A stretch of DNA of 64,000 nt from contig CM069604.1 in the NCBI GenBank assembly GCA_035771175.1, positions 20,523,115 to 20,587,114 of the forward strand, given 5' to 3'. A program made the position numbers and the translations under genes. This DNA comes from Paratinospora sagittata. Its lineage: Eukaryota > Streptophyta > Magnoliopsida > Ranunculales > Menispermaceae. This document shows, piece after piece, positions 24,272 to 36,255 of the stretch. How positions within the stretch are numbered: the stretch's first letter is position 1; each line of letters opens with the position of its first letter. The notes beneath the pieces were generated by a model. The model did no database searches. It was not told the DNA's origin and worked only from the letters and a program-made list of their open reading frames with translations.

Positions 24272-24487
24272 TGCTGTGGAAAAAAAAATTGTCAAAGAAA
24301 AAAAGAGAAGAAAAGTGATTTCAGTAAGAAAATTTCTTCTTTTCAATCTGGTTTCTCACCTTATTCTTGTTCTTGATCTTGCTGTAAAAAAAAAATCGTC
24401 AAAAAAAAGAGAAGAAAAGTGATTCCAGTAAGAAAATTTTCTCTTTTCAATCTTGTTTCTCACCTTATTCATGTTCTTGATCTTTTG
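24272..24487 (+). repeat. 108-bp tandem duplication in the leader of element E
   Basis: TGCTGT(GG)AAAA starts at 24272 and again at 24380. Both copies continue through GAGAAGAAAAGTGATT and TTTCTCACCTTATTC to TTGATCTT. The leader between the primer site and gag is otherwise non-coding and AT-rich. Confidence 0.85.
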
Positions 24488-24727
24488 ATGAGTTTTGGTT
24501 GTTTCTCATTTTTGAATTGCTGCTAGATTATTTTGAATTAGTTTCTTGAAGTTTGATTAAGAACTAAAGAAGACACAAAAGAGTGGAAAAAGGCAAGAGT
24601 GTGTGAGACCATAAGAGGGTAAAAGCCGTTTAGAGTGAAAACACGAGTGCAAGTGTATCAAATTCTTGAGTGAAACACATGAGGGAGTGCTTGTGAGGAT
24701 TCTAACCTTGTTTTGCAGATTTTAAAT

Positions 24728-26515
24728 ATGTCCAATAATCAAGAAGAAGATACAACTGAAGAATTTCGACAACATGCAGTTCCAAACCTCCAAATGCAAG
24801 CATTGTTAGGGGAGATGAGGCGTATGTTGAGGGATGAATTAGAACCTATTCACGAGAGGCTGGACCAGGTAGAAGCAAGAACTCCTAGGGAACAACAATA
24901 AGACATCCACAATAGGCAGCAAGGCGGGCGTGTTCCGTGGCGGAATGTTGAGGAAGAGGCAGAGTCGGAGCAGTTTGATGAGCCATATTTGAACCGGGGC
25001 AGGTTTGAGCGTGGGAATGGGAATCGAGAAGCTTGGATGGGTAGGCCTAGGAGAGATAATGATTTAGGAAACATAAAGATTAAAATCCCATCTTTTCAAG
25101 GTAAAAGTGATCCTGAAGTTTATTTGGACTGGGAAACTAAAATGGAGATGGTGTTTGATTCTCACAGCTACTCAGAGATAAAGAAGGTTAAGTTGGCTGC
25201 AATTGAATTCACCGATTATGCCATTGTTTGGTGGGATCAATTAGTGATTAATAGGAGAAGGAATAGAGAATCACTCGTGGACACTTGGGAGGAGATGAAA
25301 ATGCTTATGAGGAAGCGTTTTGTACCCAGCCACTATTATAGGGGATTGTATCAAAAGTTGCAGAGGTTAAATCAAGGTTCCAGGAGTGTGGAAGAATATT
25401 ACAAGGAGATGGAAGTAGCTATGATCCGGGCTAATGTGGAAGAGGACCGGGAAGCCACCATGGCTCAGTTTTTGCACGGTTGAAATAGTGAGATTGCAGA
25501 TATAGTCGAGATGCAACACTATGTTGAGTTGACAGATATGGTGCATCAAGCCATAAAGGTGGAGAAACAGTTCAATCGAAAGGGATTGGCTAGGAGGGGA
25601 CAACCTATGGCTACCACCAACCCGTGGAAGACAGCTCAAAAAAGGGACGAGCAGCTACAAAATAAGCCAAAATTTGAACCCTCTAAGAATGCCAAAAAAA
25701 CGACCGCCGCTACTTCAGGTAACACTGAAACTTCAAATTCTAAAACATGTGATATTAAGTGTTTTAAATGTCAGGGGCAGGGACACATAGCCAACCAGTG
25801 TGTAAACAAAATGGTGATGGTGATAAACACCCAAGGAAAGCTTGAGTCAGAGAATGAGGAAGAAGTAGATGATGCTGACATGCCACCTTTAGAGGATGCC
25901 GATGATGAGCAAAGTGCTGTGGTTGGAGATTTATTGGTAGCAAGGCGAGTTCTCAATGTGCAGGTTAAGGAGGAAGAAAGCAACCAAAGGGAGAACTTGT
26001 TTCATACTCGGTGCTTTGTAAACAACAAAGTTTGCAGTGTCATTATCGATGGAGGGAGTTGCACAAATGTAACCAGCACTTATTTGGTGGAGAAGTTGGC
26101 CTTAACTACCTTGAAACATCCTCACCCTTATCGGCTTCAGTGGCTGAATGACTGTGGCGAAATCAAGGTGGCAAGGCAAGTGTTGGTGGCATTATCCATT
26201 GGTAAATATGAGGATGAGGTGCTTTGTGATGTGGTTCCTATGCATGCATGCCATTTATTGTTGGGAAGACCATGGCAGTATGATAAGAGGGCTAAGCATG
26301 ATGGATTCACAAATAGGTATTCTTTCACTCATAAAGGGCAACCTATTATTCTTGTGCCATTGGCTCCAAAACAAGTCAGGGAGGACCAATTAAAGTTGCA
26401 AAGCTCAAATGAAAAAAAAGAAGAAAAAGAAATGAAGGTCGAAATTGAGAAAAAAGAGAGAGAGAGAAAAACATTGATCAGAGAGAAAAAGAAAGAGAGG
26501 GGATTTCAGCCATAG
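24728..26515 (+). pseudogene. Element E gag and protease
   Basis: One frame from ATG 24728 (MSNNQEEDTTEEF) to TAG 26513-26515, broken only by TAA at 24899 and TGA at 25481. An acidic N-terminus precedes the gag core (~25080-25480, with VYLDWETKMEMVF and YYKEMEVAMIRA). Zinc knuckle CFKCQGQGHIANQC at ~25760-25800 is a complete CX2CX4HX4C. The protease region 25990-26290 has IDGGSCTN in the active-site position and LLLGRPWQYD downstream. A Lys/Glu-rich linker (26410-26510) follows. Close relatives, as I recall them, fuse gag and pol in one frame; here pol is in the -1 frame. I read this as decay, but a programmed frameshift is not excluded. Confidence 0.9.
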
Positions 26516-29496
26516 TGAGAGCAAGAGAGGAAAAATTCAATTACATTGCAAAAAAAAGTGAGATCAAGAGAGCATTATTTTCACACCAGCTCCTTATTGT
26601 ACTCATGTACAAGGAGGCTCTTTTATGTACTAATGATCTCGTCGGTGCTTTGCCGAGCGTTATTGTTTCTCTTTTACAGGAGTTTGAAGATGTCCTTCCC
26701 GAAGAAGTACCTTATGGATTACCTCCAATCCGAGGGATTGAACATCAAATTGATTTCATACCAGGTGCATCAATTCCAAACCGACTTGCTTATAGGAGTA
26801 ATCCCGAGGAGACCAAGGAACTTCAAAGGCAAGTAGGTAAATTATTGGAGAAGGGGTATGTGCGTGAAAGCATGAGTCCTTGTACAGTTTCGGTGCTGTT
26901 AGTTCCTAAGAAGGATGGAACATGGAGGATGTGTGTTGAGTGCCGAGCCATCAACAACATAACGGTAAAGTATCGTCATCCCATTCCTAGCTTAGATGAT
27001 ATGCTGGATGAATTGCATGGTTCTTGTGTCTTTACAAAAATTGATCTTAAGAGTTGATATCATCAGATTAGGATGAAGGAAGGTGATGAATGGAAAACTA
27101 CTTTTAAGACTAAATATGGTTTGTATGAGTGGTTAGTGATGCCTTTCGGTTTAACTAATGCTCTGAGCACATTTATGAGTTTAATGAACCATGTTTTACG
27201 TGCATTTATTGGCAGATTTGTCGTTGTGTATTTTGATGATATCCTAATTTATAGCAAAAACTTGGAAGAACATGTAATGCATTTGAAATCTGTTTTGGAA
27301 ATTCTAAGCAAAGAAAAGTTGTTCACTAATCTCAAGAAGTACACCTTTTGCACGGATAAACTTGTGTTTCTTGGTTTTGTTGTTAGTAAGAGAGGAATTG
27401 AGGTGGACGAGGAAAAGGTTAAGGCAATCCAAGAGTGGCCAACGCCTACAACAATCAGCCAAGTGAGGAGTTTCCACTGCTTAGCAAGCTTCTATAGACG
27501 GTTTGTGCGTGATTTTAGTAGCTTAGCCTCACCTCTTACTGAAGTCATCAAGAAAAATGTGCCGTTTAAGTGGGGGAAAGAACAAGAAAAGGCATTTAAT
27601 CTGATCAAAGAAAAGTTAACTAATGCACCTTTGCTTGTTTTACCTAACTTTGCTAAAACTTTTAAAATTGAGTGTGATGCTTCAGGTATAGGTATTGGAG
27701 CTGTTTTGATGCAAGAAGGCCATCCAGTTGCTTATTTCAGTGAAAAGTTGAGTGGGGCAGCCCTAAATTACCCTACTTATGATAAGGAGATGTACGCCTT
27801 GATAAGGGCTTTGGAAAATTGGCAAGACTATCTATGGCCAAAGGAATTTGTGATTCACACAGATCATGAATCTTTGAAGCATTTGAAAGGACAACAAAGG
27901 TTGAACAGACGCCATGCCAAGTGGGTGGAATTCATTGAAACATTTCCTTATGTGATCAGATACAAGCAAGGTAAGGAAAATGTGGTGGCTGACGCATTGT
28001 CCCGAAGGTATGCTTTACTTTCCATTTTAAATACAAAATTGCTTGGTTTTGAATACATTAAGGATTTGTATGCACAAGATTCTGATTTTGGTGAAGTGTT
28101 CAATGCATGTGAAAAAGTGGCGTCTGGTAAGTTTTATAGGCATGATGGATTTTTGTTTCGGGAAAATAAACTGTGTGTGCCTATGTGTTCTTTGCGTGAA
28201 TTGTTTGTGAGAAAAGCTCATGGTGGTGGTTTGATGGGTCATTTTGGTGTAGCTAAGACATTTGGAATTTTGCATGATCATTTTTTTTGGCCTCATATGA
28301 AACGTGATGTGGAAAGAATCTGTGAGAAGTGTATCACGTGTAAACAGGCCAAGTGTAAGTTGAAACCCCATGGTTTGTACACCCCTTTGCCAATACCTAG
28401 TGAACCTTGGACTGATATTTCTATGGATTTTGTTTTGGGATTACCTAGGACTATGAGGGGGAGAGATTCAATTTTTGTGGTGGTAGATAGATTTTCCAAG
28501 ATGGCACACTTCATTGCATATCATAAAACTGATGACGCATCACATATAGCTGATTTGTTCTTCAAAGAAATTGTTAGGTTACATGGCATGCCTCGGACCA
28601 TTGTTTCTGATAGGGATGCAAGGTTTTTGAGTTTCTTTTGGAAGACTTTGTGGGGAATGTTGGGAACCAAGTTATTATTTTCTACTACTTGTCATCCACA
28701 AACGAATGGTCAAACTGAAGTAGTGAATCAAACTTTGTCTTCTTTGTTACGTGCTATCATTAAAAAGAACTTGAAAACATGGGAAGATTGTTTGCCACAT
28801 GTTGAATTTGCTTATAATCGAAGTATTCATTCTGCAACTATTTTTTCACCATTTGAAATGGTTTATGGTTTTAACCCATTGTCACCTTTGGATTTAACTT
28901 CTTTACCTTTGAGTGAACGTGTAAACTTAGATGGCAAAAAGAAGGCATAATTTGTAAAGATGATTCATGAAAAGGCACGACTGAATATTGAAAGGAGGAC
29001 TAAACAATATGTCCAACAAGCCAACAAGGGACGCAATAAGGTAGTGTTTGATCCCGGAGATTGGGTTTGGTTGCACATAAGGAAGGACCGTTTTTCAGAG
29101 AAACGGCGTTCAAAACTCCTACCTCGGGGTAACGAACCATTTCAAATAGTGGAACGCATCAATGATAATGCCTACAAGCTTGACTTACCAGGTGAGTATG
29201 GTGTCAGTGCAAGCTTTAATGTTGCTGATTTGTCTCCTTTTGATGTAGGTGATGATTTAAGGACAAATCCTTCTCAAGAGGGGGAGAATGATGCAAACCA
29301 AGGAGCTGGACAAGTTGATCATACACTTGGGATCACCAAAAGCAAACAAAGGGTTGGTGGCATCATCAGATCTACCGATATATATCAAGCTATATATACC
29401 CAAAATTATATTATAATTCTGATCATGGCGCTTGAACGAAGGAAGAAATGGAGGATTGAAGCGCCGAAGAAGATAAGAGAAAAAGGTCGAAAGTGA
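26516..29496 (+). pseudogene. Element E pol (RT, RNase H, integrase)
   Basis: A single frame with two stops: TGA 27055-27057 in the motif KIDLKS(G)YHQIR, where Gly is expected, and TAA at 28948-28950 after KKKA. RT 26700-27400 with catalytic YFDD at ~27228-27240; RNase H 27650-28000 with [13 protein letters not shown] and TDHESLKHL; integrase zinc domain [14 protein letters not shown] to [11 protein letters not shown] (~28220-28350); catalytic blocks [10 protein letters not shown] (28418), [11 protein letters not shown] (28600) and [13 protein letters not shown] (28695). The C-terminus runs to FNVADLSPFDVG and over the polypurine tract into the 3' LTR. After 29332 the frame continues into unrelated sequence, so the true C-terminus is lost. 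No classical chromodomain is seen. Confidence 0.92.
29276..29332 (+). other. Polypurine tract and truncated 3' LTR of element E
   Basis: AAGAGGGGGAGAA (29276-29288) is followed by TGATGCAAACCAAGGAGCT, the LTR start. Identity with the 5' LTR (23236-23279) ends after CACTTGGGA at 29332; the other ~920 bases of the LTR are absent. Confidence 0.85.
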
Positions 29497-30370
29497 ATAT
29501 AATAATAGTAGTGAATATAAGAATAAGAAGAAGAAATAGAAGAAATAAGAAGTTTTTGAAAGCGATTTATATGAGAATCTCCGGGGTAAAAAAAAATGAC
29601 GGCAGGGCCTAGGATTAACGACGAAAAGAGTGCTAAAACTACCTACAACTCCTAATGAAGCAATACAACAAAATTATGCCCTCCTCAACACGCCATTTCT
29701 CAACGCCAGTGATGTGGCAAATCCCACATAGGTTGGTAGTTGATTCCATGCTCCATAAGGCATGTGATGAAGCCATAAGTTTTTTGGGGCTGCGTGAAGG
29801 GGCATGCCCTCCTTTTCTTTCCGTCTTTAACGCTCTTTTTTCTGCTTCTTTTTATTTATTCTTCAATGATCTTTTTCATTTTTGTTTTCTTTAATTCTTT
29901 TTTTTCACGGTTTAACACAAACTTAGAGAAATTAGATAGGAGAACGCTAAATGTTCTCATAAATTATCAAGTACAAAAAAATAAGTAATTGTTTTTTTTA
30001 AATTAAACCCAATAAAACAATTATCTACTGTGTATATGCAATAAATCAATAAAGTAAGTGATTTGAAAAAAATAAAAAAAAATTCATGAAATTTTTTTAA
30101 GTGATCCCTTAAAAAATATACATCCAAAAAATTTAAATATGATGCAGTCCATCGCTACTATTTTTTTTTTATCTTTGTTTTTTAATGATCTCTTTCTATT
30201 TTTTTTTCTTTAATTCTCTTTTTTTTTACCCTTGAACATAATATTAAAGTTAGAAAAATCAAATGGGTGAATGCTAGATGTTCTCACAAATTATTAAGTA
30301 CAAAAAAAAAGTCAATTTTTCAAAAAATAAAATTTATAAATATGAAATAAATAATTATTTGTTGTAAATA
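29333..30370. other. AT-rich sequence without a recognised gene; internal duplication
   Basis: No protein domain found. Short A-rich frames at 29420-29500 (MALERRKKWRIEAPKK) lack any family resemblance. An imperfect direct repeat is visible: 29826-29990 and 30160-30320 share CTTTAATTCT...TTTTTTTT, then TTAGA(G)AAA, then a GCTA(A/G)ATGTTCTCA(T/C)AAATTAT(C/T)AAGTAC block, about 325 bases apart. Confidence 0.6.
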
Positions 30371-30693
30371 TGTTGAATATTCAAATAGTAAATACATATA
30401 ATATACACACGTTACAAGAAGTACAATATGCAAATGGTGTATGTATCCAAGTAGTATATGTATTCAAATAAAATATGTATTCAATTTGTATATGTATACG
30501 CATACATTTATGTATATCCTCCTACATGAATCATGTGAGTTGGTGGTAGCTCTCTCCTTATAAATAGGGAAGAGAGTTGAAAGAAAATGTGTAGAGAAAA
30601 TGGGAAGAAAATGAATGAGAAGAGGAATGGAAAATGGAAAGTCAGTTTATAATTTCTAACATTCTCTTTGATTATTTTGATTCAGTTTACAAC
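30371..30693 (+). repeat. Candidate 5' LTR of the degraded copia element
   Basis: TGTTGAATATTC start, TATAAATAGGGA (30559-30570) and CA before the ACACGTTATCAAC junction. I found no matching 3' copy, so both edges are inferred. Confidence 0.4.
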
Positions 30694-32550
30694 ACGTTAT
30701 CAACATGAAGGCTCTGCTCAATCAAGGAGTTCAATCATTAAAGATAAATTGAGATAAAATTTTATGAGTTGTTATGATGTTCATTTATTTAATGTACTTC
30801 CAGTTATACCGTAATTTTGATTTCATATAGAGAAATTCATATAACATGAAGTTATACTAATATTTTATTTACATACCCTGTAGTTATGTAAAAGAATTTA
30901 TAGTCTGAAGCTATTAAAAATAATTTTATAGCCAAGAGCTATATTTTTCATAACCAGAAGTTGTCATTATTTATTTATTTCTCTAACATCTAACATAATA
31001 TATAACTTATATACTCTAAAACTAATATAATGCATTAACACTAATATTTTATTTTATTCTAATGCATTACTAACACTAACAGTGCCATTAACTTTTTCTT
31101 TTATTATGATTCATTATTATACTAACATTTTCTTTTACATTTCCTTTTATTGCTGAATAATTATTTATGATTAATTGGTTATTTCAGTTATTTAATTACT
31201 TTTGAAGATTTAACATTTTGAACTATGGGCAAGAAGACATAACCTGAAGTTTATGAACATCTCATGATAAAGATTCATAACCTTTTATTTAAAGGTTCAT
31301 CACAATTAATTGTACCTAAAGTTACAATATTACAATCATACGAACCTGAAGTTCATTATAATCAAATGACTAATTGCACCTGATGTGCAATGTTAAAGTT
31401 TCATGAGATAAATTATATATTTGAAGAAAACATATTTGAGAAGATAAATTATCTCACATGTGCTCTTGAAGTAGCAATACAAAGACTGTTAAAATCTTCT
31501 CAAGAAAATTTGTGATAAAAATCGCTATGCTCATCCACTTAAATGTTATATCATTTTCCAAAGTGAATGCTACTTTAATGATCATGAATATGACCTTATA
31601 ACAAAGACCATGATCATGGATAAGAAAATGAATATGTCAAAGGTCATAATTAAAATTATTATAAGAATCATGATGGTTACAATTTATGGTTACAACCATA
31701 TATTTGAAACAAATTTATTCTGTTCCACCAGAAGTGAAGTAATCCTATTGTAGCACAAGATAAATGTTTATATATGTGCTTGTTTTAGGTGTGATATGAA
31801 AAGAATTTGTGATGTACCTGTTATATATCAAACATATGATTAATTTACCATGTCTCAATAAAGAAAAAGAGGTTAAATTGAAAATATATTCATAGCTCCA
31901 GAAGAGCAAATATGATGTTATCAAATAAAGCAAAATAATAACATTTTTACAACGTGCCTATAGATCCAGAAGATCTTGGTTGATTTTAAAGATATTTAAA
32001 ATGATAGATATCAAATATTTATTGAATATATTTATATTGCCTAATTCGTTATTTGGAAATATTTAGAAATGCTTATTACTTGAATTTTTGGCTTATTAAA
32101 TTATGAGGTCAATTGAAAAGATATTGTAATCAAGAACTAGAAGTTCTTTGACACAATATATTTATTATATTTTTGGTACAACTTGCCAAGTCTCTAGGAC
32201 CTCAATGATATTTTAAATAATGACATCATTTGACCAAGTTTTATTTGTTTATATGTCTACTTTATGACTATTTAAAATATCATATAATTGTGCAAATTTT
32301 TTAGATACTTTTATAAAACTATTAGTATAAAGTTAGATGATCACAATATTAAGTATATTCGTAACAGTATTGAAAATTCAATTATTTGAATGATTATCAA
32401 ATAAAATTTAAAGCTGCTGACAGATAGCCGACAATTAGGGAAACTCTAATCATTCAATTACAAATAGTGCATTAAGTTAATAACTTTATAAACAACTTTG
32501 GCCCTCATCATTTTGCATCTCAAAGCAAAAGAGGAAAATTTGTGTAGGCA

Positions 32551-32712
32551 ATGGCGCAAAACCGATCTGATACCCAAGGAACAGAAGGTGACCAACAATC
32601 ACATCCAGAAGATGTGTTCGCCAGAAAAGTAATGGATCCAATGGTGATGGATCCTCTAATAAATACTCTAATAGATAATATGTATAATCATTGGTGGAGC
32701 AACCAATCTTAG
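32551..32712 (+). other. Short open frame of unknown meaning
   Basis: ATG 32551 reads 53 codons (MAQNRSDTQGTEGDQQ, then a Met/Asp-rich part) to TAG 32710. It lies in the segment that interrupts the copia remnant. The opposite strand is also open (32486-32917). Neither has a recognisable domain; the plus-strand reading looks slightly more protein-like. Confidence 0.2.
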
Positions 32713-33029
32713 ATGAAGGAGGAACACTGCTTATGGAAATTCGTGAGATATATGTGTGGCGTTGGACACAACAACAAACAAGCACGTTAACGGTGTTTTG
32801 GGTCATGATCTGTAGCCCGATTATTAGGGTCATAATACAACATGTATCCAGACAATATTTGTTAGAATATGTATTCGACAATTTTTGGCACTGATTTTGG
32901 GGGTTTGCGTTGCCCATATTAGTTGTATATAAGTATGATTAACTGTAAGTCACAACTATGTAAATCCATATCAACATAAATAAATATATTATTGATAAAT
33001 AATAAGAAAAACATTGAGTTCCAGTGATT

Positions 33030-33827
33030 TGACTTACCCCTAGAACTTGAAGCTAGTTGGATCAAAAGTTGATCTCGCTCCTCACGGAGCTCTGTGTTCT
33101 CCTCCAACACACGGTAAAAGGAATCTCCTAGACCAATACTTTCTTGTTATAGGAAAAGTTCTTATGTCGTAACTCCATAGTCTCTCGCTACAAATCACTA
33201 GTCTTCTGATGAAGAACGACAATCTCTTGCTTTAATCTCTCATTCTCATCTATTAAAGACTTCATCAAATATTTCGTAAATGTTATTTTATTATCTCTAT
33301 TATTAACTTGTTCGACCAAGGTCTCTATCTCTTTTCGAGATAGATAACCCTATGTTTGAGTTGTGCCAAATTTTGTAACTCCAAGGAAAAGGTATGGTAT
33401 ATAAAAGTTCCCTAGAAAAGAGAAAAAATAAATTTTAGTTCAAAAAATAAAATAAAATAAAAACCTTGGAAAACTGAGACAAAGCTTTAAGCGAGCGTTC
33501 TTCAAGAGATAGAGATAAATATTTTTCCACCTTAGCTTCACGAATGCCAATAGAATGATCACCATAGTTTAGCACAATGAAACCAGCTGAAGATTTCATG
33601 TCATCTTCCTTATTGGAATATTTGACTACATTGGTTTGAATAGAAGATCCGATCGCAGCAGAGGTTGAACCAATTTTAGGACCCCTACGAGGACGGTTTG
33701 CTCTGGGACCCGATACAATAATGGTTGTCGGCAAGTCGGTGTTGGGATTAGAACTTGTTCTCTCTTTGCCCCTGGCATCAGTTAACAAATTCATTTTGCT
33801 CTGACTATCACAAATTGTACGTTGCAA
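33030..33827 (-). pseudogene. Decayed coiled-coil protein gene, origin unknown
   Basis: From ATG at 33827 (minus) about 120 codons read through a basic, Pro/Gly-containing part (GPRANRPRRGPKIG) to EKYLSLSLEERSLKALSQ and FSK at 33465. Here AAG/GTTTTT could be a donor and TTTTCTAG/GG at 33411 an acceptor, giving a 53-base intron. The next segment reads LELQNLAQLKHRVIYLEK. After a frameshift it continues with EIETLVEQVNNRDNK and DENERLKQEIVVLHQK, a heptad-like coiled coil, and then LEENTELREERDQLLIQLA at ~33045-33110. Stops and the frameshift make it a pseudogene. It could be a captured host gene or the coiled-coil part of a DNA-transposon protein; I cannot decide. Confidence 0.45.
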
Positions 33828-35730
33828 TGAGCCCTTATTCTTTCGCTATTTTGTTTAAATAAGGAAATAACAGAGACACAAGTGCGGTTGCACATATAAT
33901 ATGTTACAATTCATTACCTTGAGATATGTGAAATTAAAGACATCAATAATGGCAAAAATAATGTCGATATGCCAATTGGTTTATCTTTTCTTTGAAAATT
34001 TTGTCACAAACAAATATAATATTGGTGACACAACGACGTGGCACAAGTCATTAGAATGATAACAATTATGACATGTTGTACAAAGTAAATGATAATAATT
34101 ACTGTACTAAATGACATGCCATACAAAAATAAATTATGTTGATCATCAATATTTTGTTCGTTGTTATTATAGAGCAATTTTCTCACCATTAGGGGGAGAA
34201 ATAGTCAATTCTAGAAGAATGGGCATAAAATTGTTAAATTGTAATATAAGCCATTGTAAAACAATCTCCCCAGCATTAGGGGGAGAAAAGAACATGACAT
34301 GTAATTTGCTTGAGAGCCAACATAAGCCATGAAAGCTATCGTGAACTAGAAGTTCAAATGATAAGTTAAAGTGAATAAAAAATTCAGATGATCAATCATA
34401 TGCAAAAAAATTTGCAAATCAATTAATTGATATATTCATATTTAGTCCCTGAATGATCATTTAAAAATTGCACACTTGAAGTGTGGTTGACTGGTCAAAT
34501 CATAGTACACAACTTCCTAAAAGATGAAGGTATATGCAAATGATTGATAAATATATAAGCATTCCAAAATATGAATGGATTGACAAATAAATATACCATA
34601 AAAGGTATATAAGTATCTCTAAAGATATATAGATTGAGAAATAAACACACCCTAAAGTGATATGAGAATCTCCTGAAAAGATATGAATTGAAGAATTAAT
34701 TCTCAATCTGTTTATATTTAAATCCATTCATAATTGAAAATTATGGAATGAAAATAATATTGCTTCTGATAATATTTTAAAGTGTACTTTTGATATTATG
34801 GGATCCCAAAACCATATAAGAATGTCAACACTGTAAACTCGTTGAAAAATCGAAAGCTATCTGGACCAGAAGTCCAAATACCTAAAGAGGTAAATCATGA
34901 TTGAATATATGAGGAAATAAATTAATTCATGAATAATTATGATATATGTGAAAATCCCTCAAGGATTTATGAGTGATACTTGAAGCTTCACAATCATGAT
35001 CCCTAAAGGATCTAAAAGGCCTGTAGTATGTAATGCATTAATATTCATATTGATTAATATGCATATATATTTGTAATTGCTATGATCGAGCATTCTAACA
35101 TTCTGCATTTGCACTTTATTCACTTTATATATTTGTTTATTGTTGCATAGGTTAAGACTCCTGAAAAGTTTGTCAGAATATATTTTAAAGGGGGAATTTG
35201 AGACAAGATCTTGGAAAATCAAGTTTTTATCTTAGCCTGCAGATCGAGAATTTTTTCAAAGTGGATTCTTGTCTAATTATCAAATGTATTAAGAGATACT
35301 TGAAGAAAGTTTATATTGATAAGGTACATCTATTAGATTCCCCAATATTGTGAAATCATTGAAAAGTGAATAAATATGATATTTGAAAAATGTGTATGGA
35401 TCACATGAATGATCTTCCATCAGAGGCTTTCTTGCAATGTTATAAGAAGATAATGCAACATGTATTGCACAATAATGAAGTCAAGCGAACAAGATCAAAC
35501 AACTTATTTATCAAAGTTTTGCCAATTACAAAGAAGATTATATACAATGTTGAGATGCATTAAAGATTTTCAAGGCAAAGAAATAGAAGTAAATTCTCCT
35601 ATGTCATCTTGAAGGGGAGAATTAAAAGGGAGTTATTATTTAGAGCATTGTACTCTTTTTACCTTCGCTATGTTTTGTCCCACTTGATTTTCTTGGCAAA
35701 AGTTTTTCACAAGGCAGTCCTAACAATACA

Positions 35731-36255
35731 AGACTTCAATAGAATATTGCACTCTTTCTCGTAGGAAGCAGCTCAACCTACTTCGAATGTCCAAAATTCT
35801 AGCTCCAATAGATTTATGAGTCAATACAGACAATCTCTGTCTTTTTTCATGCAACAACCATCATACACATGTATAAACATTCAATTACACGTTATATGAT
35901 GACATAAATGACGAATAAAATTGAAATTCTACTCACAACCAATTTTTCTAGAAGAACTTTCTCACAGTACCAACTCACTCCACACCTCTACTCAAACCCT
36001 GCAAATATTAACACATTCACATCAATATAATTACCCAATATCTCAATTTATTCTCAAAATCAACCTATTACCTTTACATACAAACCCCCAATTATGCTTA
36101 TCATTTCAACCATGGAAAATTCATCAATTGCCCATTTTTTTAATTCAATTATAATCTATACTATGCTAGAAACAGTAGAAATCATCAATTAAGTTAATTT
36201 CTCATGTTCCTAACTTAATTTCCCCAATCTCTTTACTATTTCCAAAAATCTGGAA
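35731..36255. other. AT-rich sequence, no feature recognised
   Basis: A/T- and C-rich plus strand with only short, low-complexity frames (35921-36154). Composition resembles the minus strand of an LTR, but no ends or homologous copy were found in the window. Confidence 0.5.

Larger units (their letters stand above)
23236..29332 (+). mobile_element. Element E: CRM-like chromovirus, 3' LTR truncated
   Basis: 5' LTR, primer binding site, leader, gag-PR, pol, polypurine tract and the first 44 bases of the 3' LTR are present. The CRM-like placement is inferred from the pol C-terminus (INDNAYKLDLPGEYGV and FNVADLSPFDVG), the TGATG LTR start, and the pol frame running on into the 3' LTR, which I recall as a CRM feature. 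It is inserted in the D1 chromodomain region. The right target duplication is lost with the truncated end. Confidence 0.85.
30840..35012. repeat. Family of short inverted repeats with conserved A-rich pentaloop
   Basis: At least 21 dyads of the form ARM-C-[C/T][T/A][G/A]AA-G-ARM', with arms of 4-7 bases that differ between sites but are self-complementary. Examples: TATAAC-ATGAA-GTTATA (30840), TATAGC-CAAGA-GCTATA (30927), ATTGCAC-CTGAT-GTGCAAT (31373), AGATC-CAGAA-GATCT (31962), AAGAAC-TAGAA-GTTCTT (32132), CACAC-TTGAA-GTGTG (34471), TGGAC-CAGAA-GTCCA (34862), AAATCC-CTCAA-GGATTT (34952), GATCC-CTAAA-GGATC (34998). None fall between 32148 and 34342. Purpose unknown. Confidence 0.75.
30371..35730 (+). 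mobile_element. Degraded Ty1/copia-type element (interrupted)
   Basis: Evidence is indirect. A candidate 5' LTR (30371-30693) starts TGTTGAATATTC and holds TATAAATAGG at 30559. The phrase ACACGTTATCAACATGAAG (30695-30713) resembles a junction I recall from plant copia elements. Two in-frame motifs of the type F-SPLGGE and SPALGGE (34180-34200, 34268-34285) resemble the conserved F-ALGG block of copia pol. Near 35650 the run TTGTACTCTTTTTACCTTCG and GTTTTGTCCCACT matches the conserved sequence after copia pol. No long open frame survives. The middle (~32.2-34.1 kb) seems to hold unrelated inserted sequence. Confidence 0.6.

Noticed and set aside
26515..26515. Programmed -1 frameshift between gag and pol of element E
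   Set aside because: No slippery heptamer and downstream pseudoknot were evident, and relatives appear to use one frame; simple decay is more likely, though not excluded.
29424..29496. MALERRKKWR-type frame as the start of a host gene
   Set aside because: It is only the out-run of the element E pol frame beyond the truncated LTR; A-rich low complexity and no conserved domain.
29716..29730. AAATCCCACATAGG, similar to the upstream element of plant snRNA genes (TCCCACATCG)
   Set aside because: No TATA box at the required distance and no U-snRNA or snoRNA sequence downstream; the match is imperfect.
32486..32917. 143-codon minus-strand open frame
   Set aside because: Cys/Leu-rich composition without a domain, overlapping a plus-strand frame of better composition; probably chance.
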